Assembly (NCBI GenBank): GCA_003024985.2
Contig: PXIH01S0016043.1
DNA: 11,248 nt
Reading direction: 5' to 3' (one strand)
Origin: Euperipatoides rowelli
Taxonomy: Eukaryota; Onychophora; Udeonychophora; Euonychophora; Peripatopsidae
This document shows positions 1 through 8,165 of the stretch, piece after piece. The notes below the pieces were generated by a model. It worked only from the letters and a program-made list of their open reading frames with translations. It did not search any database and was not told the DNA's origin. The translations under genes were made by a program, and so were the position numbers. Position 1 is the stretch's first letter. Each line of letters begins with the position of its first letter.

Positions 1-395
1 CAGCAGCTGTTCAATAGTTGTGAGTTGGGGATTTGAGGAGCCAGAGTGGGGAAATTTAACATTTTGACACTCTAACATGGACCTAAAGATAAGATGCAGG
101 GATCCGGTCACCCAGCAGCTGTTCAGTAGTAGTGATTTGTAAATTTGAGTAGTCGGATTTGAGAAATTTTGACATACTAATAGCCTGGGATCTGAAGATA
201 AAATCCAGTGACTCTGTCACCCAGCAACTGTTCTGTAGTTGTGAGTTGGGAATTTGAGGAGTCAGAGTTGAAAGATTTAACATTTTGACACACTAATATG
301 GATCTGAAGATAAGATACAGGGTCCTGGTCACCCAGCAGATATTTAATAGTTGGGAATTTGGGAAATCAGAGTTGTTGGGAAATTTTTCATTTCT
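1..395. repeat. Tandem array of ~110-bp units (three full, one decaying)
   Basis: Units begin with CAGCAGCTGTTC or a close variant at 1, 113, 222 and 334, giving periods of 112, 109 and 112 bases. Each unit contains in order a GTGAGTTGGG-type segment, a GGAGYCAGAGT segment, AACATTTTGACACACTAA, GATCTGAAGATAAGAT and GGTCACC. Units 1 and 3 are closer to each other than either is to unit 2. The fourth copy is recognisable for about 60 bases and then dissolves into a C-rich stretch. The array probably continues left of the window, since the first base already lies at a unit boundary. The minus strand carries two overlapping open frames (83-283 and 177-458) in which the peptide TEQLLGDR recurs. These are by-products of the repeat, not genes. 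Confidence 0.9.
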
Positions 396-717
396 CTCTC
401 CCAAAACCAACCCCCTCCCCATAAAATTCTCTAGCTTCAGCAATAAGTTCTGAGACATGCATACTCAGTCTGTTCAAATTCATAGGCTTCCAGCCAGGCT
501 AAACTACCTTACCTGAGATTTGAAGTAAATAATCATCATTTCCATATTAAAGATGGACAAGACTTATTATTAATTATTAATACTAATTTCTATTCTCTAG
601 ATCAGGGGTTCCAAAGTGCAGTTATAAGGGGCCACCATCAACACTAATTGTTTCCTGTGTGCATTCTATGACATTATTCCATTTACCCCTTAGAATATGA
701 TGTGCCCATATTTCCAC

Positions 718-736
718 TATTTATTTATTTATTTAT
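718..736. repeat. (TTTA)n microsatellite
   Basis: This is a run of TATT repeats, about 4.75 copies, without interruption. It is short and no function is suggested. Confidence 0.85.
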
Positions 737-1668
737 CATAATAGTCATATTGCAATATATACTTTACATAGGAGAGAGATGAACCAGATGACATATAAGA
801 AATTTTAAACCACTTGCACCAAAATTTATTTGCGCTTTACTTGAGATTTTTATCTTAAAGCGTTGCTATATAATAAAATGCTGGCTTCTCATCCTATGAA
901 AACTGTAACACATTACTCCAGAGAGTGAAATATATCGAAGCCATGGAAATTACCATATTTTGAACTTAATTTATTCCATGAGTAGCTTTCAACAAGCAAG
1001 TCTTCAACTTTTACTGTTCTTTCTTTATTTATTGTGTGCCGATAGTTTGTCATGGGGAAATAAATATTTTCCTATGGAACTTTATTTTCAAAAGAAAGAA
1101 TTGATGTAGAATTAATAAATTTTTGATTTATTAATATAAAAAAGCATTATCTGAATAATAAATGATATGTTTCCTTAAGATAGCCAGCCACCGGTGGCCA
1201 AAGTACTTTGTCATTGACATTCGCACAAATGATCATTTCCCTCGTTTGATAATTAAATTAATTAAAATGTATTAGAAATTTAGAATATGTCTTTGAATTT
1301 AATTTAGGTTAATAATTGGCAGCATCATATACAGCATCTTTCTAACAGTATATGAATTAAGTGCTCATCCAATTAAATAGTAATAACTTCATTGCAATCT
1401 AATGCAACTGTTAGGTAGTAACCATTATGTTTTTAATCGCCAAATATTGCACTGTAACAGTACAATCCCAATCCAAATAAATGTTTTGTTTTTCCATTTA
1501 TAAAAAAAAAAAACACTCATTATTCATATATTTATTTTCCTATAAAACAATGATTTTCTCTCATATACTGTACATCTATTCATAACTTAGCAAGAGTTGT
1601 TTGGCCTATTAAAATTAACTAGTAATCCAGTGAGCCTCGAAATTCGACCAATAAGAAAATTTCCTTTG

Positions 1669-1710
1669 TAAAAAGCCGCAATAAAGCTATAAAAAGCCGC
1701 AATAAAGCTA
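1669..1710. repeat. Perfect 21-bp tandem duplication
   Basis: Two identical adjoining 21-base copies start TAAAAAGCCGC and end AATAAAGCTA, at 1669-1689 and 1690-1710. No difference separates the copies, so the duplication is recent or maintained. It contains CpG in each copy in an otherwise CpG-poor region. Confidence 0.95.
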
Positions 1711-2142
1711 AACAATGAATGTTTTAATTTTATATCTAAATTTTAGGTCATTACACTCCCTCTCCATATAAACTTTAACTCTACCAAATCTCACACTCCT
1801 CCGTGCTGCGCAATATGCTTAAAAATGGGTACAAAGTTTTCCCTTCACGTATTAATATGTAGATTACCGTAATATAAGATGTCGACCAGCAAAAAAATCA
1901 CAATACAGTTTTTATTTAAAACTAGATGTTTTAAAAGGATCAGATAAAGTTGGATCTGCAGCAAATGCAATTCCAGTTATGCTTTTGAAAGAGAAATAAA
2001 ATCAATTAAAGAAATTAATATGGTATTTTAAATATTGAAATGTGGTGTTTGGAAAAAACGATTTGAGTTTATTGCTTTAGTTTAGTTTTAGTTTGAAGAG
2101 TGTATAATAATATACTGTATTGTTTTTTATCCACAGAGAGAG

Positions 2143-2192
2143 AATTGAGTTAATATAATAATAGAAAATAACTCAATTTAAAAATTGAGTTG
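2143..2192. repeat. Inverted plus direct repeat of AATTGAGTTA
   Basis: AATTGAGTTA at 2143-2152 is inverted perfectly as TAACTCAATT at 2169-2178, and AATTGAGTTG follows as a near-direct copy at 2183-2192. The central copy can pair with either neighbour, giving two alternative stem-loops with 10- or 9-base stems. Confidence 0.8.
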
Positions 2193-2705
2193 ATTTTTAA
2201 ATAAAGAGTTGTTTTCAATTATTAAATCCTATGTCATAAGAATTTGAGGAGCCATTGCACACATGTTGACACTCACAGACAACATGCCGTTTCAAATTTA
2301 TATAAACTTCAATTAGATGTTTTTTATTTTAATTAAATAGTTTTTCTGTTGATGTTTTGAATTTAAAATCTCTTGAAAGTAATGCTTTATTAGCTGTGAT
2401 GGGAGTGAGTCACGTTTTCACATAGATTTGCAGTTCTTTAATACATTTCCTGCATAGCATGATGCTGTGTCATGCCCCTTTTATTTTACGCAATGCCCTT
2501 TTTTAAATATACAGTATATAATAACTATATTCTTTAGGCACCCTCGTGTTTAGTGACTATATTTGTTTCAATTCAAAATCATACCAGTATTTTCATTAGT
2601 AGATCATCCTTTGTCAATGTTTAGCACAAACTGCAATTGTGTATTCTACTTTTTTAATTGTCAATTTCGAATTAAATAAATTTAAAAAACTATACAGCAC
2701 TCGAG

Positions 2706-2741
2706 CCTCTCTCTCCCCCCCCCCCAAAAAAAAAAAAAAAA
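2706..2741. repeat. CT / C11 / A16 low-complexity tract
   Basis: A CTCTCTCT run leads into eleven C residues (2715-2725) and then sixteen A residues (2726-2741). Similar CT-to-C tracts occur at 392-420, 10111-10145 and 10755-10772. The A run could be the tail of an old retroposon, but no element body was recognised on its 5' side. Homopolymer lengths here are prone to sequencing error. Confidence 0.85.
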
Positions 2742-3109
2742 CACTAGATAAATAAAATCATAGAAATTTATTTACACTTCAAAATAATAGTTTTACAACT
2801 TTTTCATCTTTAATACATCCTACATTTTAAAAATATTAGGCTAGTTATAAACAAAACAAACAATTATTATTTGCATTTTTTTTTTAAAAAAAAATAATTT
2901 CTATGGTGGAAATAAATATTTTCTAGAGAGAAACACATTTAACTAACTATAAGCTTGTTACTGTGATCCATTATCCAAATTATCAATCTTTTGCAAATAT
3001 CAGAACATACGCTAATTCCTTTATACACTATACAAAAGTTACCGTAATGTTTTTCTTATGATTACTAATTACACATTTAAAACACCAAATTCTCCAGCTG
3101 TGTAATTAT

Positions 3110-3154
3110 TTGACAAAAGTCTTTCAAAAAAATTTGACAAGTCTTTCAAAAAAT
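3110..3154. repeat. Imperfect ~22-24-bp tandem repeat
   Basis: TTGACAAAAGTCTTTCAAAA... at 3110-3133 is followed at 3134-3154 by TTGACAAGTCTTTCAAAA.... The copies differ mainly by a two-base and a one-base A deletion. This is a local slippage duplication. Confidence 0.85.
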
Positions 3155-3377
3155 GTGTTTACAATTGTACTTTTTTAAAAAATATATATATATTTCACAC
3201 TATAAATACATTACAAAATTATCACTTCAGAATTTGAAAATTAGCCAAAATTTTCAAAAATTACACAAAAATTTTACAATACTGTGTATCTAAATATTTC
3301 CCCATAGGAAATACATTACATATTCTGCAAAATTATAATATACAGTAACTAAATTCTGACTTGAAATCCATTCTTCA

Positions 3378-3391
3378 GTGCCATCTAGTGG
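3378..3391 (-). promoter_or_regulatory. CTCF-type binding motif (candidate)
   Basis: Read on the minus strand, these 14 bases are CCACTAGATGGCAC. That fits the degenerate CTCF core CCASYAGRKGGCRS at every position, apart from base 4 being C, which S allows. CTCF is a zinc-finger insulator protein with a similar core motif in vertebrates and arthropods (established knowledge). The site lies about 490 bases upstream of an EXOC3 exon, in noncoding DNA. The same sequence also occurs inside some transposable elements, so presence does not prove binding. Confidence 0.5.
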
Positions 3392-3881
3392 TTAAAAGCT
3401 AGAACTAATTGAATGAAACTGTTAAACGTTAAAAACACGGGATAAGAAGTAGAAAAAAGCAAAATAATTGCATCACGCTCAAAATTGTTATGAATTAGTT
3501 ACAGGTGGAAATAGCGGGATGNGCAGCTGGAGGATTAAATGAGAACACGAATGTAGACGTAGACACTGGACAGACACCAATAAATAAAGATCATCATTTG
3601 GACTTTGGAATAATTGTGAAAACATGTGTTTGAAGCTATTTAATTCATTAAGAAATGTTAGACATTTGTGTAAATATTCTTAAGATTGAACTCATTAGTT
3701 ATTAGAATTTATGAATTCAATTATTAATGATGTAAAAAAAAAAATTCTGAGCTTTGTAATTTTTTTGATAAATTTATTTAAGAAGTGAAGTATTTGAGTT
3801 TAGTAATAGGATTTTTTTTTCCTGAATATTTGTATATGCTATAAAAAGCTAACATTTTCAATGTAAACAATTTATTTATAG

Positions 3882-4144
3882 CTATTAAAGCGCTACTTTG
3901 CCAATGTTGAAGATTTATCAGATTCTTTGGGAAAACAAGTGTGGCTAGTGTTAAACCGGACGCTGACTACAGTCCGCAAAGAACCAACAGTGATTGCGAC
4001 CGCTATGAGAATTATTGAACGAGAAGAACGCACTGATGAATATGTTTTGACAAGAGAAAAACAGTTTGGATTCTGTCCACCAGGACGACCTAAGAACTGG
4101 AAAAAGAAATGCCTTCAGGTTTTAGAACAAGTTGTAGCCGAGCG
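3882..4144 (+). CDS. EXOC3: EXOC3/SEC6 exocyst subunit, internal exon (first of three in window)
   Basis: This exon encodes 87 codons plus two bases of Sec6, a subunit of the octameric exocyst complex that tethers secretory vesicles to the plasma membrane. Recognition is by protein similarity from memory: the peptide starts LLKRYFANVEDLSDSLGKQ, continues through WLVLNRTL, the charged helix AMRIIEREERTDEYVL, and the strongly conserved FCPPGRPKNWKKK motif near residues 65-77 of the exon. The acceptor is ...tttatttatag at 3871-3881, with a plausible branch point CTAAC at 3849-3853, 28 bases before the acceptor AG. The donor is CG|gtatgt at 4144/4145, leaving phase 2. The reading frame stays open a further 14 codons into the intron, to a stop at 4188, so an ORF caller over-extends it. 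No in-frame stop or frameshift occurs in the exon. The true protein start is upstream of the window, so the internal TTG at 3927 is not a start. Confidence 0.95.
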
Positions 4145-4247
4145 GTATGTGCATTTATATAACAAAATTATTTCATTTCAAATTATTTAAACCACTAATC
4201 TGTAGTATATTGAGGAATTTAATAATTATATAAGCTCTATAGGTATG

Positions 4248-4295
4248 ATTGTTATAAAGCAATTCCTGTTAGAATAGGAATTGCTTTATAATAAT
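4248..4295. repeat. Perfect 16-bp inverted repeat (hairpin)
   Basis: TTATAAAGCAATTCCT at 4252-4267 pairs perfectly with AGGAATTGCTTTATAA at 4276-4291 around the 8-base loop GTTAGAAT. One G-T wobble and three further A-T pairs extend the stem to 4248-4295, about 20 pairs in all. The stem lies about 105 bases after the splice donor of the exon at 3882-4144. It could be a tiny fold-back element or a folded RNA structure in the pre-mRNA. At 20 pairs the stem is short for a microRNA precursor. Confidence 0.95.
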
Positions 4296-4372
4296 AAATA
4301 TTGATCTACAGTACCTTAGTTTTGTTAAAAAGTTATGTTAATTACATTTTCTTGTTTAAATCTTGTGTCTAG

Positions 4373-4456
4373 TAGGAAGAGTCTGCTGTCCCTATGTACA
4401 TACGGAGACCTATCCGAAAGAAACCGGAATTATTAAAAATCAATAAAACGCTTTAA
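4373..4456 (+). other. Exon-like, CpG-rich open segment (unidentified)
   Basis: A splice-acceptor-like sequence with two AGs three bases apart (tctagtag, 4368-4375) is followed by a reading frame of 26 codons. It begins EESAVPMYIRRPIRKKPELL and ends at TAA 4454-4456. The codons and residues look protein-like, and the composition contrasts with the surrounding A/T. If spliced to the EXOC3 exon at 3882-4144, the required phase 2 would instead read RKSLLSLCTYGDLSERNRNY and stop at TAA 4436-4438 or nearby, giving a truncated Sec6. Neither peptide is one I recognise. It may be part of the adjoining mobile-element island rather than an exon. No functional claim is made. Confidence 0.25.
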
Positions 4457-5434
4457 CACTACGCGGCTGACGCCCGATATACCTCGGGCATTGTTATCAA
4501 GACGCGAATCCGATACCCGAGATAGATCGGTCATTCAGTTTGCTTGCGTATATATTTATTTTCAGCAAATACATACACTTTTAATTGTTATAGTATTGTT
4601 CTGTAGTTATGTCACTTTAATAGATGACAGTTGAAATCATTTTTAATGACGTATTTATAATTTTTCATGTGTTTAATGAGTTGNATAATTTTATTTGTTT
4701 TCCTGGCTGGTTTTGATAATGGCAAGTAATATTGTAATAGCTTCCAAGTAAATCGAGATTTTCTTTATGAAAAAAAAACAAAAAAACAGCAAAACTCCAA
4801 TAATTAGAGAAGAAAACATTTTACAAGAACTTTACAAAAATTCTGGTTCAGATTTAGAAGAAATAAATCTTTCTTATATTCACAATTCATTCTATCAGAC
4901 GTCAATCACATTAGTAATGACAGTTCAATACAGTCTACGTTTGAAAATGAGCGTGAGCGTGTATTATCTGACCAAGAAAATGATTTTATAATTCCATTAC
5001 AATAATTCCAAACTAATATTGTAAATATTCAACAAAATAAAAAAAAAGGCAATAGAATACAGAGAAAAGGAATGGTTGCCCATTTATGAGGAAGGTATGC
5101 AGACACAAGAGTCGGAGTTCCAGTAACGTTAGTTCAAGTTTATATACAGTAAATAATTCTATAGACGCTTGTATTGGCTGGATAATGTAGAACAATCATT
5201 TATCGCAAATAGCAGCATATAGCACACATCCGAGAATAAATCCCGATTAGCCTATAATAATTATTTCTGTGATCTATTTTCAAAAAAGAAAACAGAGATA
5301 TTAAAAGGGATTACTTTTGTGTTTTTTAAAAATTAGGCACATTAAATATCATATACTGTATAAATATATTTTTTTAAATAAAGCCAGAGGCTTAATTTTT
5401 TCCCCCCACTAATAAAACAACTAATTAGTGTTAA
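4453..5434 (+). mobile_element. Candidate degenerate piggyBac-like element
   Basis: A TTAA at 4453-4456 is followed by CACTACGCGGCTGACGCC, a 6-base inverted repeat GCCCGA/TCGGGC (4472-4477 and 4484-4489), and further out GACGCG (around 4502) with CCGAT/ATCGG pairing (about 4510-4530). PiggyBac-family elements insert at TTAA and often have ends with repeated GACGC-like and self-complementary blocks (established knowledge), which this resembles. A possible right end is GTGTTAA at 5428-5434, which inverts to TTAACACTA and matches the left terminus for 9 bases before diverging. That is weak. The interior contains only a decayed N-terminal-like reading frame, and the ~980-base span is far shorter than a complete element. 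The left boundary is moderate confidence, the right boundary low. Confidence 0.35.
4767..5116 (+). pseudogene. Decayed charged reading frame, possibly piggyBac transposase N-terminus
   Basis: An ATG at 4767 opens a frame reading MKKKQKNSKTPIIREENILQ, then ELYKNSGSDLEEINLS, through about residue 45. The sense then appears to move to another frame (from about 4896) that reads SDVNHISNDSSIQSTFENER and ERVLSDQENDF before a stop near 5004. A third open piece around 5044-5123 reads AIEYREKEWLPIYEEGMQTQ. The Asp/Glu/Ser-rich character with SD and EE doublets is typical of the poorly conserved N-terminal region of piggyBac transposases. No catalytic Asp region or cysteine-rich C-terminus is present. 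The frame shifts and stops mark it as dead. The family assignment is inferred from composition and the nearby TTAA terminus only. Confidence 0.3.
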
Positions 5435-6041
5435 GAATATCAAAAATAAAAATATTAACTAAATTAAAGGAATAATAATTTTTTTACAAAAGGCTAAATT
5501 ATGGCAGTCTGGAGAGCTTGCCAGGTAAAAAAAATGTTAGTACAGATTAATAATTTTTTTAGATTAAATTTAATGTTTCCTGAATCTGTAGTTAAAGTCC
5601 TGTCGTCTTAAATAAACTCTATCCATTTTTTTCTCAGTTTAATAGAATCTACTATAGTGCCTCCTGCTACTTTTTCCATCTGAGAAAAAGAATCAGCAAT
5701 TCAACAAAGTTTTGCTTTTCATTAAGCAAAATTTCATTAGAAACTGTTTAAATGTTAATGAGTGATATTAGGAAGAACCTTTGATTAAAAGCCAAGTATT
5801 TGTTTATGCCGTGTTTGATAAAAACTGATAAGAAGAATGATAACAGCCGTTTGCGCTAGTTTCTGACATACGCATTTGAATTTCAATCNTTTGCAAGTTT
5901 GTAAAGATTTGAAACTACAGTAGCAAAACCCCACTATTTCTCACATAGATAATAATTGGTTAAGATATGTGGTGGCGCTCTTAGGATTCAGTTAACGAAG
6001 CTGCAGTCTAGTTATCGGTAATTTAGTGATTGGGTTTTCAT

Positions 6042-6245
6042 ATGATCGTAAGTGCCATCTGTCAACGCAGACACTCTGCATTGAATGTGCCACAAACATT
6101 TCTTTCTAAGATAAAGATGATAGATGATACAGACTTCTGTGTTTTAAAAACATTTCTCGGTGCCAATTTGAATGAAGTAAATAGCGATTCTCTGGTTGCA
6201 TTTACGAGGAGAATCACAATGGATAAGATTCAAAACTATTTTTAA
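6042..6245 (+). CDS. Unidentified 67-codon open reading frame in intron
   Basis: From ATG 6042 to TAA 6243-6245 the frame reads MIVSAICQRRHSALNVPQTF, then a middle portion with KIKMIDDTDFCVLKTFLGAN, and ends DKIQNYF. The residues are well mixed, unlike the low-complexity translations around it, and the segment from about 5950 to 6260 has more G+C and CpG than its surroundings. I do not recognise a family. There is no signal peptide or clear membrane segment, and no obvious splice sites frame it. It could be a fragment of a mobile element's coding region, a decayed retrocopy, or chance. It should not be treated as an established gene. Confidence 0.2.
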   Translation: MIVSAICQRRHSALNVPQTFLSKIKMIDDTDFCVLKTFLGANLNEVNSDSLVAFTRRITMDKIQNYF

Positions 6246-6724
6246 CGACTGAGGAAAAAGATTTAGATTTTTTTCTCTCTCTCTACACTAACGAAGACGT
6301 AAATTAAATATGCTAAATGTTTATTTTATTCTATTGATTTAAAAAATATGATTAAAAGATTTTAAATGGATTTTACATTGGTTAATGCATAATTTTATTA
6401 AATTTTTAAAAAATACTTGTTTACTATAAAATTGTTTAAAAAAAATTAAAAAAATTCTTTTAATAATTAAAAATAATTATGGAATATAAATAGATGATAA
6501 AACATAATGATTTTTAATAAAAATAATAAAAAATTCGAATTTCTGGGAAGTTTTGGATAGGCCCTCGTATTTGTAAGACAAAAGCCAACAATAATCTTAT
6601 AACTCGGTTTTCTAATAAAATGTTGAAAGGATGTAATGAAACATTCTCAGATCAGATGAGGTCTTAACTATTTTCTTTTTTTTTTTTTGTTTCAAACACA
6701 ATAATATCATATTTTACTTTTTAG

Positions 6725-6830
6725 TATTGAAGGCAACCAGCTGGAAGACCGAACCATAAATAAGATGTGGCTTGTACGCCATCTTGAAGTCACACGTATT
6801 CTTATTCTAGAAGATTTGCGTGTTGTAAAA
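6725..6830 (+). CDS. EXOC3: EXOC3/SEC6 exocyst subunit, internal exon (second of three)
   Basis: This 106-base exon completes the split arginine codon of the preceding exon (CG + T) and adds 35 codons, ending in phase 0. The peptide begins IEGNQLEDRTINK and carries the conserved MWLVRHLE motif, then ILILEDLRVVK. In animal Sec6 the same order is found: a basic helix ending in R-IEG, a short variable acidic stretch, then MWLVRHLE and a Leu-rich helix. The acceptor is ...ttttactttttag at 6712-6724, downstream of a long T tract at 6674-6690. The donor is AAA|gtaagt at 6830/6831, a near-perfect U1 site. It is too short to stand out as an open reading frame, but splice phase, motif content and colinearity with the flanking exons make it secure. 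It belongs to the alpha-helical rod of the protein, which packs with other exocyst subunits (family knowledge). Confidence 0.95.
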
Positions 6831-7559
6831 GTAAGTTTATATAATAGTTGGTGTTAATTTTTTTTTTTTTTTCAATTTCTTAGTCTTTTTAATTATTATT
6901 CTGTGTTCCAAGTTTAACTTTTTGCAACTACCAATGGATTGTTCTACTTCCATGGCAAACTGAATGCAACTGAAATAGCTAGCAGTACATCTTATCATGT
7001 AATGTAAAAATGTTGATAGATAAGATTGTAGGGCTTGTGCAGTTATGAGCCGCTGGAGCCAAATGAGAGAAAAATATAATATTGGCTATAAAAAAAATAA
7101 AATTTAGCTACAGTATTAACATTAGAATAGCCAAATTTGGTTAATGTTTCACGTTAGGACTAGTCCTGAGATTAGGAAGTTTAAAAACAAATTAGTTGTG
7201 CTATTTTAAGGATTTTTTTTTTTAATTGCCTACAAAACCTTGCCTCAGTAATGGTGTCACTTACCAAGGCTTACACTTACGAACTAGACTTAGTATATTA
7301 AGATGCTTTCCACAATTACTTTCCCCAAAAATGTGTCTGCTGCTATCTTAAAATAATAAATAAAAAAAGCATGATGTTTTTTTTTTATTGAATCAGTTAA
7401 GCAAATAATGTACAAGAGCTTAAAGGTACAGTTGATGCAGTTCCACAGGTGGGCTGAATTTAAATTGCCTGAAATTACGGTAGTTGAGGTTCAGTTAGAA
7501 TAAAGATTAGGAGTGTAAATACTGTAACAAAATCTGCATCATTATTGTATTAAATAAGT

Positions 7560-8165
7560 AACGAGATTGGTGCAAAGTAATCGACCACATCTTAAATATG
7601 TTTGTTGCACCATCCTATCTGCGGAACTTTATCTGGACAGTTCCCCCTCACAAAATTCTGATGAGTGATTGTTCCTTTAGGTTCTTTAATCCAGAAATAT
7701 AGTCTGCTGGTTCTTTTCTAATATTCAAATGAGATCATTTCTATTGGTGAGTGATTGAATCAAATAGCAGACGACCAGCTTTCTTTTTCATTCACTTTCT
7801 GAAACACATCCCTACTTCACAAAATTAAGTCAAAAGACACTGGTATAAGTGGACCGCTCACTGTCAGTCTGCCTTCTCAGGAGAAGGGAAAAGACAACTG
7901 CTTTGCTTGTGTGCATTTCATGAGTGCAGAAACAACATTTGTGTTTTGTACTTGGAAATTTTTTTAACTTCCTGCTCTTATGGGATTTTACATATGCACT
8001 TGTGTTTCAATGTCATAATGTGACTTTCCTGATTTTGGTCATTTGTGAAATTTCCCACACATAATTCTCCAAGTGAAGAAATTAAAGGTGTGACACTTTG
8101 GAATGTTAATTGTCCTTAGCTTGATTCCAAAGGCTACATAGGCTCCCAAATTTTCAAGGGACTAA
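7560..8165. other. Higher-complexity intronic segment, unclassified
   Basis: This stretch has few A/T homopolymers, more balanced base composition, and phrases such as GAGTGATTG repeated near 7663 and 7749. All frames I read by eye on both strands are interrupted by stops. It resembles an old transposable-element insertion or conserved noncoding DNA more than the surrounding simple intron, but I cannot name a family. No terminal inverted repeats, target-site duplication or poly-A tail were found. Confidence 0.3.

Larger units (their letters stand above)
396..3881. other. Noncoding stretch, probably intron upstream of the first visible EXOC3 exon
   Basis: No exon, RNA gene or long reading frame is supported here. 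The stretch is AT-rich and full of A/T homopolymers. It contains a TTTA microsatellite (718-736), a 12-base palindrome GCCACCGGTGGC (1187-1198), a perfect 21-base tandem duplication (1669-1710), an inverted and direct repeat of AATTGAGTTA (2143-2192), a CATGTTG/CAACATG hairpin near 2262-2286, a C11-A16 tract (2715-2741), a near-duplicate of about 24 bases (3110-3154) and a short TA repeat near 3182-3192. Since the exon at 3882 is internal, its 3' end must be intron. Whether an unrecognised small exon lies further left cannot be excluded. Confidence 0.6.
4145..6724 (+). other. EXOC3: EXOC3 intron, 2580 bp
   Basis: This intron is bounded by gtatgt at 4145 and ttttag ending at 6724, and interrupts an arginine codon after its second base. 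It holds a perfect hairpin (4252-4291), a CpG-dense island with a piggyBac-like end (about 4373-4545), a decayed charged reading frame (4767-5115) and an unidentified 67-codon open frame (6042-6245). Between about 5200 and 5950 there is AT-rich sequence in which I see only a TTTTGCTT/AAGCAAAA inverted repeat (near 5709-5732) and a CTTTTT/AAAAAG pairing near 5670-5691. From 6290 to 6550 it is almost pure A/T low complexity. A long T tract at 6674-6690 precedes the acceptor. Confidence 0.93.

Noticed and set aside
83-458. Two overlapping minus-strand open frames (66 and 93 codons)
   Set aside because: They lie in the ~110-bp tandem array, repeat the same peptide (TEQLLGDR) and reflect repeat periodicity, with no recognised domain.
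1187-1198. 12-base palindrome GCCACCGGTGGC as an operator or recombination site
   Set aside because: A single short palindrome with no paired site or adjacent gene is not enough to assign a function.
3480-3620. tRNA-derived SINE in the patch around 3480-3620
   Set aside because: I could not find an A box plus B box pair or a tail repeat, and one base (3522) is ambiguous.
3927-4190. Open frame treated as a stand-alone 87-residue protein
   Set aside because: It starts at a TTG inside an exon whose frame continues upstream to 3882, and runs into intron past the splice donor at 4145. It is an internal exon of EXOC3.
5013-5195. Minus-strand 60-codon open frame
   Set aside because: It is antisense to the decayed charged reading frame, hydrophobic by composition, and has no supporting motif.
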